From the NCBI RefSeq assembly GCF_036711975.1, contig NC_091966.1, positions 35,781,501-35,845,500 of the forward strand: DNA of 64,000 nt. The letters run 5' to 3'. The stretch is from Onthophagus taurus (lineage: Eukaryota; Arthropoda; Insecta; Coleoptera; Scarabaeidae). This document shows, piece after piece, positions 25,641 through 37,600 of this stretch (its first letter is position 1; each line of letters starts with the position of its first letter). A program made the translations under genes and the position numbers. Under the pieces are notes generated by a model, which saw only the letters and a list, made by a program, of their open reading frames with translations, did no database searches and was not told where the DNA came from.

Positions 25641-26370
25641 ATTTGCTTCCGCTCTTTGACTTCTAATTAATTTTGCCAGATTTGTTTCTGCAGTCCATAG
25701 AAGACACTTTCCATTCTTTTAGAAAAGGTTTCCCAGCGTTTGTCTCTTATATTTTTCGTATGCTTGTGGCGTTTGTGATGATATATATTCAAATACGCTT
25801 TCTTTTTCCATTTACACGGCTCTTTAATAACGTTACAGAACCATGGTGTTTTGTTTGTCTTTAATATGTTCGCATTCTTTGATGGGCTATTTGATATCTT
25901 CTAGTTCTTTGAATTTAAGCACTTAACAAAAAAAAAACATTATAATAAATACGAATCAATTTATTTTCACTTACACAAGATAGCTTTGTACATAACTTTG
26001 GACTACATGCAGATAAAATAATTTGAGAGGTCGCATGGAATATATTGGCCGTATTTTCATCAATTTTATAAGCTACATTTTTGTATCGATTGATTTTTCT
26101 TTTAAAAATAAGCTAAAATAAAATTGTATTCTCTTTTCTATGTATAGAGTTTAGCGATTATTTGTATATAAATATTTAATTAATTTATTATATTAATAAA
26201 TTAAAATCTGTTTGGGTATTAATACTGATATGTTGATAAATAGAAAATAAAGGGAATATTGCGTGTTCAACTTAAAATTAGGTATACATTTTTCATTTAA
26301 TATCACAGCAACTCTAATTAAATGAAAATCAATTCGATAAATCTGGTTTAAAAACTGTTTAATAATAATT
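25641..26370. other. LINE debris and probable TMC 3' UTR
   Basis: 25641-25900 continues the LINE debris of the preceding entry. From about 25930 to 26370 the sequence is AT-rich with no ORF and is the likely 3' UTR of the minus-strand TMC gene; TTTATT motifs (minus-strand AATAAA) occur, for example near 26182. Confidence 0.4.
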
Positions 26371-29300
26371 TTAATGACTAGAAATATTAACATCACCATC
26401 AACGTGTCTCAATTGCTTTTGAGTTTCTTGTTGTTGTCGAATAAATTGACTAAGTCTTTCTAATAAAAATTGTTTATCGTGCCCCTCAAGTACCAATTGA
26501 TCTTTAAGTACACGAACCATATGTCGATTTGCATTATTAACAGCGGCGTAATAATACAAAAGAAGTATTAAGATGATAAAAAGTGGAACAGTTACTGCGG
26601 CCGTTGTTAAATATCTCAATGAGTTTCTAATTATTTCTGGTGTACTTTCTAACGTTCTTTCTACAATTTCCCAAGCGGTGTTTAAACCTCGAAATGGACC
26701 GCAAGATTCGCTCGGTTTTAATTCACCGATTGTGTAAGCCACGGGAAATACGGCAACGATAAACGAAATTAATAGCATATTCATAAACATGAAATTTGAT
26801 GTTGACGCACGATGGATCATTTTACATGGTTTTGAATTCACTGTTATTACAAATTTTTTAACATAAAACATAAAAAATAAAATAATTACATAAATTACCG
26901 GTAGAAAAGGAGTGTAAAAAGTTCCTAACCAACACAATGTTTGCATGTAGACGATATCAAGGACATTTTTGGGTAAATCAAAGTGTTGTTCACCAATAAA
27001 TTTGATAAATTTATTATTGGTGCTTTTTTCTAAGATAGCACGAGGTAAATTAATAAGGAATGTTATTATTAAATGCGTTGCGAAATCTGTTAGGGCTAAA
27101 CGATAAATGTGTTGACCTATAAACGTTTCCCAACATTTGTATTCGTTTGCAAAACAATTTTCCATTTTATTATTAGTTATAATAATCGAATACATTGAGC
27201 CATAAAGAACAATAATCGATGATAATCTTAAAAATATTGTTCTTATTAATATTATCGAAATGGTAAATCCCGGACTATACTTTTCATAAACAACTAAATA
27301 GCGGAATAAAACCGGTATTAACAAATTCATTATTACGATACAAATCGAGGGTAAAAATTCAAAAAATAATTTTTCAATTTCAGTTAATTTCTTGGAAAGC
27401 TTTTGAGACGAAAATTCAAAAACTATATAAATCAACCAAGCACATAAAGCCAAAATGGCAATCTCAAACAAATTTATGACCAATCTAATAACGGAAATTT
27501 TTGCGTTTTCTTGTTTCGTTCTATTTTTCTTTTCCTCTCGTAATCGTTCAACTTCTAAGTTACTTTTGGTCTCGTTAAAAATCGCTTTCTTCTTAATTTG
27601 AGCAGCTTTCTCGTTATGAATACAAAAATCCCAACTTGCAAACGCCAAATTTGAATATTTATAAAACTGACCTTCGCCTTCGATTATTTTGAATCGAAAA
27701 CATTTCGCGGCTTCTTTAATCACAGAAAATAAGGAGTAAAGTAAAATTAATATTGTTATGCTTACATAGGCTAACGGTAAAAAATAATACATTTTTATGT
27801 TAAAAATTGTGTAAGGAATGTTTTTATGGGTGTAATTGCCATAAAAAAACGGGGTATACTCTAAACGACCTGTCCCTTGAACTAAATCTTGTATAACACT
27901 TATTACATCATCTTTAAAATTAGTTGAATTTAAATATGAAGATAAGCAACAGTCTGTATTGTTTTTATCGAAGGGCTTATCACAGGTCACTTCTTGGGTT
28001 GGTCCGATTATTAAGGGTAAAATTACAAAAATAAATATTACAATTGAAATCGTTAGGTTAAAAAATAATAACCATTTTATAAAAAGTAAATACGCTACGA
28101 TTCCAGTACCAAAATTCCCTTCCATTTGTTTCATATCATTATGCCATAATTCCAATTTAGACCATAATTCATCAAAGTTTTGATTGAATCTTTGAAAAAG
28201 TTTTCTACGCTTCCATTTAAATTGTTCGTAACCTTGCAGACGTAAATTTGGTGAACTCTATAAATATAAAATAAATTAAATAAATATTAAATATATATAC
28301 AGGTGTATCTGAATGACGTTCCCAAACTTCAGGGGTGATTCTTTAGCAAATTTTAATAAATAAAAAATTTTTTTTAAATAGATATAAATATTCTAAAACT
28401 TTTTTGCCTGAAAAAAATTAATTACTGTTAGCCGCCTACAGTTGCTCGCTTGTATAAGATCTTGGCAAAAAACCATAACACGGATCTAGACCACCTATGC
28501 AAACAAGACGGAAAATACACTGAGGATGCTAAGGTATCGCTGGAGCTCTTACTGAGCACGCATTTCCCTTCCTCAAAAGTCTGCCTCCATGCGGATGCCG
28601 ATCCTGAAGTAATGGATATAACTCGTCCATCATATCTTTACACCCAACAGAGTAAGATGGGCTATTACTAATTTTAAGCCCTAGAGGGGATGGAATTTTA
28701 GCCTATTTTTCTATAAAAAGGCGTAGAAGACCTGCTCCCAGTAATAATATCCCTATATATAACAAGCTGCAGCTTTAGCTATATAATTATCTACACTATG
28801 GAGGAAAGTACAGGTGGTCTTCATACCTAAAGGTGGTAGGGGTTCAAACGGCGATCCCAAGGCTTACAGACCCATTAACCCAACTTCATTTCTCCTCAAA
28901 GGGATGGAAAAAGTAATTAATCAATACCTTGGAATGGAGTGCTTGTCACTAATCCACGCCATCCGAGTCAACATGCTTCCCAGAAGGCAAAATCAACAAT
29001 TACTGCTCTCCCTGCTTTGAGAAGCAGTTTAGAGGAGACAATTACAACCAAGGAGATAGCCCTATGTGTTTTCATAGACATAGAGGGTGCTTTTGATAAC
29101 ACCTCCTACGAAGCCAAAGAGAATGCTGTAAAAGATATACATCCGGCGACAATCAATTGGTGTATAGCCATGTTAAAAAGTCAGCAAATCCAGCCTGGGA
29201 GGCGAGTCGTTGACTATTAAAGCGCTGAGAGAATGTCCCAAGGGGGACTACTCTCACTGCTTCTATGGTACCTGGTAGTTGATGACTTGATAATCACCTT

Positions 29301-31617
29301 AACAAAAAATGGATTCATGATTCATGGGTATGCTGATGACCTGGTAATCACAATCCGAGATAAATATGACACAATCATGTGCAGAAGCAATAGGCTCAGC
29401 ATCAATCCAATCGAAGCTACAATTGAGAGCACACTCCATTGAAAGCAGAACTATTAACCTCAAAGCAGAAGTTAAATCTGGATAACCAGATCTGTGCTGG
29501 GCACTCATCCGTCGCACTATATGCCGTTGTTTATAAACAGTTTTTCTTTGAGGCATATAAAATTAATTTTCAAGGGTCCTAAACTTTAAAAACAAATTAC
29601 GCTTCTTAGAAGGGCCATTAGATCAAAAGCTCTGGTAAAACTGATACATATTCAACATAGATTGAAAAAATACATCAAAATTAGTGAAGAGTCAACTGCG
29701 TTGTCTCCTTGTTAGTAAATTTTGATGTTTTGCAAATGGCTTTTTATAAGATTTTTAAATGGAACACCTGTATATTATGTGCTGGTTGAATAGCTCATCA
29801 AGTTTTTTAAAGTCCCTAGATTTGCAAAGTACCACGGTTTGACGCCATTTTGGCTCGAAAGTCAAGCGGGAAATTTAAAACTATGTCGTTCTATTGATAA
29901 CATTACGCCAAATTTCCTTTCTTTTTTTCTCATGGTAGTACTCTGAAGGGTCGAAAGTCCTTCTTACTCTCATTTTTGCAACTCCAAAGGCAACAAGACG
30001 GCAATATTTTTGTAAATAAGTGGCGAGATGCAGTGACAAGTTGTCAAACCGCCATCTTGGCTCGAAAACAGGCGTCATGAACCGCGGTACTTTGTAAATC
30101 TAGGGACTTTATTTTTTTTAATTCAAATAAACATAGCAACATTTGTTTGTATTCAAAAATTTTCTGAAGTGTCAAACTAAAAATCCTGTTTTTTAAGATG
30201 GATTATGAAAATTATGAAAAGTTTAACATGTTAGAATGTTACATATGTATTAGAAAATAAAGTAAATTTTATATAAATTATTTTTAGTAGAATAATTTTT
30301 AGTTATAGTACCGTTATTTACAGGAAACTGTAAATTTAATTTCTTTGACGACACTAAATAAAACTTTATTTTTAGCTTTATTCTAAAACAATAAGAAATA
30401 GACCTATATAACCCCATATTTTTGTAATCAGAAAAAAATAACGAATTTAATGAGCGAATAATCAGTGGTTGTTTCCATTTAAAAAAACGAAAATTGTCAT
30501 AATATCTAGAAATCTAAAACCGAAATTTTTTTTTGACTACGTCATCAAATTCTCTGTAAAAAAGTGTCCAACCAAGCTCGGCTTGCGCAAGCTTGCATGA
30601 TTACAATTCAATCCATCATCAAGCGGATTGCGCAAGCAAACTGTTTGTGCAAAATTATCCTACAAACGCTAAAGCATACTTGTCAAGTTTGCAGTTACAT
30701 GTGTAGCCACCTTTACAACCCTACAGCTTAACAGTGTTTAATTAATTTTTTTCTTAGAAATTATTAATTTTTGAAGAACATCAGAGAGACAAAAAAGTTT
30801 CAGAATATTTTTATCTATCTAACTGAAGTTTTTCCTATGTATTTATCATCTTCATAAAAAAAATCTAGGTTTAAATTGAACGGGGATGGTTATATTTAGT
30901 AACTTAGAAGGGAATATTGAGCTAAAAACATGCCATATTATGAACTAAACCTATTTCACCCCAAATTTCATTTTCCTGGTGTTTATAGTTCTGGAGAAAA
31001 AAAAAATTAAACTAAAATTTTCGCCATTTTTGGAGGGGCATAGCTCATCAAAATACCCTTAAAATTGACTAAAGAATCGCCCCTGAAGTTTGGGAACATC
31101 ATTCAGATACACCTGTATAAATTAAACAAACTTGTATTTTCATTTTCATCAATTTCTTCTCAGCCATTGGTATAGGTAACTCCTTAATCCTCATTACTTG
31201 TTCCCAAGCTGTTTGTTCATTAGAAATAGGTTCAGATAAATCCGGTAACATTGCAACTTGTACTTCAGCAGCAACTGAAGGTCTTCGCCCCGTATTTTCT
31301 CTTCTCCACGATCTAGTAGTGGTTTGTCTTCTAACAGTCCTCACGGTACGTGATTTAGTATCCGTGCAATGCATCCGCATTGTAGAATCTACAAAAAAAT
31401 TAAAGTAAATTAAATCCGACACAAAAGTTGACACAAAAGAATTACAAGCTCGATTTTGTTTGCTCGGAAGCAAAGTCGCCAAATGTTTAGGATCTTTTCT
31501 AAGCACTTCTTGGAGCTCAACCTCGTTCGAAAGATAATTTTCTTGGTAAAATTCAACTCCCGCATCTTCCCAACCTTGGATTTTATTGTTTTTCTTACGA
31601 TTTCCACCACCAGACAT
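26371..31617 (-). CDS. Transmembrane channel-like (TMC) protein, three coding exons
   Basis: Coding exons on the minus strand are 31617-31446, 31388-31132 and 28257-26371; the phases join to 771 residues. The family signature CWETFIGQ lies near residue 515 and the second TMC block, with TLCWLGTFYTPFLP, follows. The conserved entry to the first membrane segment, LELWHNDMKQMEGNFGTG, is at about residues 178-196. About eight to ten hydrophobic segments are visible. TMC proteins are ion-channel-like membrane proteins related to TMEM16; TMC1/2 act in mechanotransduction. By sequence style this looks like the TMC5/7 side of the family, but I could not test that. The first intron is only 57 bp, a multiple of three and free of stops. 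The second intron is almost entirely a DNA transposon. The gene is divergent from CDK10. Confidence 0.92.
28440..29480 (+). mobile_element. R1/Jockey-type LINE relic nested in the TMC-intron transposon
   Basis: Plus-strand fragments give YKILAKNHNTDLDHLCKQDG (region before RT), VFIPKGGRGSNGDPKAYRPI (RT block 1-2, from about 28818), CVFIDIEGAFDNTSYE (first catalytic Asp block, near 29070) and GYADDLVITI (catalytic YADD block, near 29330). Frameshifts separate them, so no protein can be made. Confidence 0.85.
29810..30111. mobile_element. Small MITE of about 300 bp
   Basis: The left end AAGTCCCTAGATTTGCAAAG and the right end are inverted copies for about 55-60 bp, including GTACC-CGGTTTGACG and the GGCTCGAAA block. 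There is no coding capacity. It is nested inside the TMC-intron element. Confidence 0.8.
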
Positions 31618-32205
31618 TGTTACGCTTAAATTTCCACGTGGATAATTAATATTGTTTAAAACATTCGGATATTTTTCGTTTTAACAACTTGTTTGTGGGA
31701 CTGAATAAGCACTTCACCTACATATGGACAAAAGTAAAGTCCAAATACGTCATGCGACCTATTTTTGAAAAATTAACACCACTTTTAGTTATCGTATACC
31801 GTTATAACACATGTTTGAGTTTAAATTAAATGTTTAAAGCACGTTTTTGTGCTTGTTTATAAACGGATCAATAAATGTAATGATCATAAAGGATACGTTC
31901 AATTAATTGTTGCATTATTGATACGTTCTGAAATTACAAATTTCAAATTAACTTCAATAATAAAAATTAATACATTTTTAATAATTTAAGTATTATTTAT
32001 TAATTTAATATCTATAAACGTTTTTAATTAAACGTTTTAAAATCTTTAAATCGTATTGATTAAATTATTTCTTGGTGATTTTTGTTTCTACAGTTGGTTA
32101 TGAAAAGTACTATAAAAAAAAACGATCAGCGTTTGTTTGTCGGCTTATTGGTTTTTGAGGTTAAGTCATATTAATTAAAAAAAACTAAGAATTGTGTGAC
32201 AAATA
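31618..32205. promoter_or_regulatory. Divergent promoter region between TMC and CDK10
   Basis: The 588 bp between the TMC start (minus) and the CDK10 start (plus) must hold both 5' UTRs and promoters. I see no obvious TATA box; CDK10 transcription probably starts near 32140-32190. The arrangement suggests a shared control region, but this is inference. Confidence 0.4.
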
Positions 32206-33794
32206 ATGGAAGTTCTCCGTAAATGTAAGTAACAATTTAAAAATGATTACTTAAAGATATTAATAATAATATTTTTAGCACCCGCTGCTAAAGCTCCGGC
32301 TCAGACTGAGAATGGAGCGGAACCTTCTGCTCCGATCACAAAAAAGGGAATTTTAACTTCGTTTAAAACCGGAAAGGCGATGAATATTCCTGAAACGGAT
32401 ATTGTAAGGTTATTTCAATTTGATTAAAAATTAATTTATAAATGAATTTGTTTTTTAGCTGGGAAGATGTCGTTTTGTGTCCGAGTTTGAAAAGTTAAAT
32501 CGTATTGGGGAAGGAACCTATGGAATAGTGTGTAAGTAAAAGCGAATGGTGTAGTAACCAAAGAATTATATTATTTTTTTTTTTAGATCGCACAAAAGAT
32601 ACACAATCAGATAAAATAGTAGCATTAAAAAAAGTTCGTATGGATTTGGAACGTGATGGTATTCCTGTAAGTAGTTTACGCGAAATTCAAGTTTTATTGA
32701 GTTGTCGCCATGAAAATATTGTTCATTTAAAAGAAGTTGTTGTTGGAAGAAGTTTAGAAAGGTATTTAATCATATCAAAAAAATTTATTCAATTAACTCC
32801 CGCCTTTTTTAGTATTTTCTTAGCAATGGAGTATTGTGAACAAGATTTAGCTTCATTATTAGACAATATGCAAGCGCCGTTCACTGAATCTCAAGTTAAA
32901 TGCATAATGTTACAAGTCTTGAGAGGTTTGCGATACCTTCATCATAATTTTATAGTTCATAGAGACTTGAAGGTCTCTAATTTGCTTATGACAGATAAAG
33001 GATGTGTTAAAATTGGTAAATTTTTTTTTAATTAAGTAAATTGTATTAAATAAAATTGATTTTATTTAGCTGATTTTGGTTTGGCACGTTGGTTTGGAGT
33101 TCCACTTCGTCCAATGACACCCCATGTTGTAACTTTATGGTATAGAGCCCCGGAATTGCTTCTTCAAGCTCCTACACAAACAACAAGTGTGGATATGTGG
33201 GCTGCTGGTTGTATTTTGGGCGAATTATTAGGACACAAACCTTTATTACCTGGTCGATCAGAAATTCAGCAATTAGAATTGATTGTTGATTTACTTGGGA
33301 CGCCTTCCGATGCTATTTGGCCAGGATTTAGTAATTTACCTGCCTTACAGAATTACACTTTAAAACAACAACCATATAATAATTTGAAGCAAAGATTTCC
33401 GTGGCTATCAGCCGCTGGTTTGAGACTTCTAAATTTTTTGTTTATGTACGATCCACGCAAACGAGCCACAGCCGAGGAATGCTTGCAAAGTAGCTATTTT
33501 AAAGAAGCTCCGTTACGTAAGATATTATTTAAATATCAGGATTATTATTTAATAATTTTTATTTATAGCTTGTGATCCTAAATTAATGCCAACTTTTCCA
33601 CAACACAGAAATATTAAAGGAGGGAGTAAAAGTACAGCAAATGAGGTTATCAATACTGGCGCTGGGGATCAAACCAATAATTTACCCGCTATTTCTGATT
33701 TGGTAAAATATCGTATAAATAAGCTTTGATTTTGATTTAATTTTGTTTTCATTTTTAGCTTGGATCTTTAGTTAAGAAGAGGAGAGTTGAATAA
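32206..33794 (+). CDS. CDK10: Cyclin-dependent kinase 10 (CDK10), eight coding exons
   Basis: Coding exons are 32206-32224, 32279-32403, 32459-32531, 32587-32761, 32813-33015, 33070-33516, 33569-33702 and 33759-33794, joining to 403 residues. CDK10 pairs with cyclin M, phosphorylates ETS2 and has roles in ciliogenesis and cell-cycle control. The cyclin-binding helix reads PVSSLRE (residues 99-105), the CDK10 variant of PSTAIRE. The kinase core is intact: GEGTYG (65-70), VALKK with Lys87, HRDLK (180-184), DFG (200-202) and the activation segment [20 protein letters not shown]. The C terminus ends in KKRRVE, a likely nuclear localisation signal. All seven introns are about 50-60 bp. The N-terminal 50 residues, with an Ala/Pro-rich start, are not conserved-looking. 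Confidence 0.96.
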
Positions 33795-33970
33795 AATTTA
33801 TAAATTACCGTTTTTTTTTTTAATTTGAGGTGTGATTAAAGAAATTTCAAAGGATAAACATTTATGTATTAATAATTTGATATAAATAAAAAATAAAAAT
33901 TTATTTGAAAATTAATTCAAAATCATTTTTACAGTATCCTAATCAAGTTTTTAAGTGTTTTATAACTTAT

Positions 33971-33981
33971 AGATGGCGCTG
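33971..33981 (+). promoter_or_regulatory. CTCF-like AGATGGCGCTG site downstream of CDK10
   Basis: Exact AGATGGCGCTG, 177 bp after the CDK10 stop. A second copy lies 179 bp further on at 34150, in a similar AT-rich context, so the pair may come from a duplicated segment. Confidence 0.3.
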
Positions 33982-34149
33982 TTTAATAAATTTTAATTTT
34001 TTTAACTACAAAGCTTATTAATTCATAAAAGAATTATTAATGCTTAAAATTACTTTATTCTTATTTAAAAAAATATTTTATTTTATATTTATTTATAATT
34101 AAATATAAATTAATAAAATTATTTATAATTTTTATTTGTTATAATTACT

Positions 34150-34160
34150 AGATGGCGCTG
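34150..34160 (+). promoter_or_regulatory. Second CTCF-like AGATGGCGCTG site downstream of CDK10
   Basis: Exact AGATGGCGCTG followed by TAATCGATT. It is the same 11-mer as at 3357 and 33971, where 3357 is followed by CGATCGG. The role is inferred from the motif only. Confidence 0.3.
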
Positions 34161-34494
34161 TAATCGATTTTTTGGCATTTTTTAAAGTTTAACCTATAAA
34201 TTAAACTTTAAAAAAGAGAAATTTTTTTATTTATCTAAAATAATAACAAGAATATAATCACGAAAATGAACAAATTAATAACGTAAGTGAAAATATAATT
34301 TTGTTTATTCTTCAGATTTTGACCTTTGTGCTCAAAACACATTTCTCAAATTATTACACAAACATAAACTTATTTGTTTATACTTTATAGGAAATGTATC
34401 CGCACATAAATTTTGTGTAATTATACACTTCTGTCAAATGTCATGTAGTGTACGTGGCTCGTTCAACACATTACGTTCCATATAGGTCTATAAT

Positions 34495-34634
34495 AGATAA
34501 AAGAACCCACGATGTTGGTGTAGTGGATATTTATTCGTTGGGGGCTCGCCTCTGCGCTAGAAGGTGGTTGGTCGCCGAACGAGGAGGTGTTCGTTGGCTC
34601 TGTGACGTTGCATTTCTAGGTTAGGAACGACAAG
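34495..34634 (+). promoter_or_regulatory. Candidate promoter and untranslated first exon
   Basis: A locally GC-richer block follows ATATAGGTCTATAATAG and ends in a strong splice donor, CAAG|GTGAGC, at 34634/34635. No ORF is present. It could be an upstream untranslated exon of the glycerol kinase gene, whose first coding exon has an acceptor at 43583. This needs transcript evidence. Confidence 0.3.
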
Positions 34635-37600
34635 GTGAGCAAGTTTTCAATGAATTTTAATTTTTTATTTCACCGGTGTTGAATAAACCACTTCTAAACA
34701 CAAATTAAACCTAGGTTTATATTGTTTAAATAGTGCGTTCATAAAAGAAGTACGATCCCATTTTAATTGATAAAAACGTGGAATTTTGAATGAAAATTTT
34801 TTCTGTTTAATTTAATTCATCATTTTAGCGACGATTTAAAATCTTTTCCTGTTACTTTATCAATGATTGCGCAATTTTCTGCTATTTTAAGGTCTCCAGT
34901 GAGAGAATGCATTTGAAGTTATAATGAGTCAGTTTAGATTCGTAGGTTTACTTTGATTGGATTTTTTTTATCTTGGAATCCTTAGTAAAGTCTATTTTTG
35001 AGTTTTCTTAATTAAGTTTCAATCGGGAAATTGAGAATTTTATTTTTACAAGAATCCAATTAACTGTTCTTGTTTTCACTTTATTTCTTCAATAAATAAT
35101 TAATTTTTTTATTGTGGTGTTTCTTACACTTTTTAATGTCTATATACAGGTGTTCTACAGTACTATAAACATCTAATAAAGCATTTCGGTTGTATCGAAA
35201 ACACTTTTTAGACTTTTTTAAGAAATACTTGTAAGTAGCATTTTTTATCTAAGGAGATCCCTATTTATAAACAAGCAATTTAAATATTATTACAAATATC
35301 TTCGAAATATTATCGAAGCAGTTTGTTGATAATTTTAATAACATTTGGTATCTACACTAAACAGATTGATTCTTAACATAATGCTAATAATATCTAATTT
35401 AATAAACGTGAATTTACGTCATTTCTTATCTTAAAAGTTTTATTTATTTCCTGGATTGTCGTTGTTAAGATTTATAATCTTTAAAAATTAACGCTGCGGC
35501 TAATATTATATATTTTAATATATTATTAATAATTAAACATCGATTTGTATTGCTTGTGGACTTCACAAGTTTAGGTTTTTTATGAACAACCTAACTTTAT
35601 CACCAACAGAAAAACGAGTTGAACGTAAATCAGTTGGACTACCAAAAAATGTCATATATGTATGTTAATTGAGATAAGAAAATTGTATTAGTAAACTTTT
35701 CGTTCAGTAGATGATTTTGATTAGCTACAAATGTTTAAATATTTGGCCGAAGTTCAAATAATTGAGATAAGACCTTACCTCCAAAAATACGAAACAATCG
35801 TAAATTTAAAGGTTTTGTTTAATAAAATTAATAACAATTATTGCATCATTGTGAACAAGAGAAACAAGAAGGAGAGAATTGATAAAGATTCAATGCTCTC
35901 AAAATCTTACAGACCGATCAGTCTTCTCAATGAATTGGATAGGTTTCTTAAAAGACTGCTTTCTTCTACAGCACAACTCATATGCGTTTTGAAGCAGTTG
36001 CTCAAATCATTATCTGAGTATAAACATTTTGTAGCACTTTGATAGACGTTTCATGCGTATTCGATAACTTATGCTAGCTTTTTTTGCAATGTCAAAGGAG
36101 CTGCAATGCGCAGATTCTACATTAAGTCGTTTCCAACATTACCACTGACAATGAGATCAATGGGGCAATCAGATGCGATGTGTATCAGATGGTACCAAAA
36201 GATCTCAATCTGTGGCTGATTTTTTCGAGAAACCTCAAAACATATACAGAGTGTTTCGTTGACTGGGGGAACAAATTTAACCACATTCATGTAAAAAAAA
36301 ATTAGTAAAAGTCTTCAAATTTTAAAGTTTTATCTTAAATTTTAACACATTTTTCCAAAAATCTTAACCGCTATTTGCAGTAATGTGCTGAAATTTGGTA
36401 CAGTATAAATCAATGTGATGTAAAATCGTTAGGCAATTTATGAGTTGGATCGGTCCGCGGGAACAATGCTATACAGACTGTTCCTAAACTTTGTTTGCTC
36501 AGACTTTTTTATTCTATCATAACTCTACATTTATTTTTGCAGTTTCTAATAGTAAATTTAGTATAGAAACTTTTATTACTGTTAGATAATATTGATAAAA
36601 ATCGCCGTTTTCGTGTTAAATGCAAAAATGTTGGGTTGAAGTGTAAGTCTTCCTCTACACTTCATTTTTCAGTCGCTCCAGCAAAAAGTTTCATCAGCGT
36701 GAATTATCATTTTATTATTACATTTATTGTGATTTGCAATCTTGCATTTTCGAGGAGCAGCGTTTTATTTGGAATACTGGACTACTTGGAATACTACCCT
36801 TGTTGCTTTTCCCCTTTTTTTAATTAAACAGTTTTTATAGAATTTGGTTTATGTCTCAACGTTCTGGAGGGTATTTCCCACATTTTTACCTTATATTATA
36901 TGTTTTTACATAGATCCCTCGTTTGGCTTCATTCCTTTTTTGCAGTATTCTTCTCATATATTTCCTCAAACTTTAATTTCTTCAGTTATGTATCTCCACG
37001 TCCTCTTCTGTGATCATCAGGTTGAACGTTTTACATTTAAATCTTCCTACAGTCTGGTTTTCTGATATGAAATTAATTCTTACCATTTCTGATCACAATC
37101 ATTATGGTGGAGATCAACTCCTGTAGAATTGTAAGCATTATTTGGTCTAAATTTTTTCCTTTTGTCTTTTCACCTTTGGGATTTGATGCGTCAGTCATCT
37201 TTATAAGTGCAAATTTATTACTGTAGAATATTCCTTTTTTCATTTTGTTTCGCTGAATTTGCGCTCTGAACCTTAGTCTTCTTTTCATCAATACTTCGCC
37301 AAATTTCCTTTTTTGGTCTTCCTTTATAAGCTTTATAAGGTATCTAAAGCATTACTTTGCACCCATTTTTTCTTTTTAGGATCAGTTTTCATCCGTAATT
37401 GTCATACTTTCTGAATATCGAATTTTTTTTGTCTTTTGTTCATTGAAGTGGAACTTTCGTTCCCTAAGTTTTTTTTCAAAATCTTCATTAGGACACCTCC
37501 TTAGAGATACATTTTCTTCTATTTCTTCTTTTACTATGAATTTTGTCAGATCTTGGAACTTACTCCATGATATGTCAATTTATCAATTAGAATCTTCAGC

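Larger units (their letters stand above)
28300..31115. mobile_element. 2.8 kb DNA transposon filling a TMC intron
   Basis: The terminal inverted repeats of about 58 bp are nearly identical: both begin CAGGTGTATCTGAATGA and share CCCAAACTTCAGGGG and GATTCTTTAG. TA flanks both ends, as in Tc1/mariner insertions. Only about 56 bp of intron lie outside the element. The interior has no own transposase that I recognise and carries a LINE relic, a small MITE and a copy of the 16910 MITE family, so it is a nest of insertions. Confidence 0.85.

Noticed and set aside
29881-30078. 65-codon minus-strand frame with FEPRWRFD-type sequence
   Set aside because: It lies wholly inside a 300-bp MITE with inverted ends; no coding evidence.
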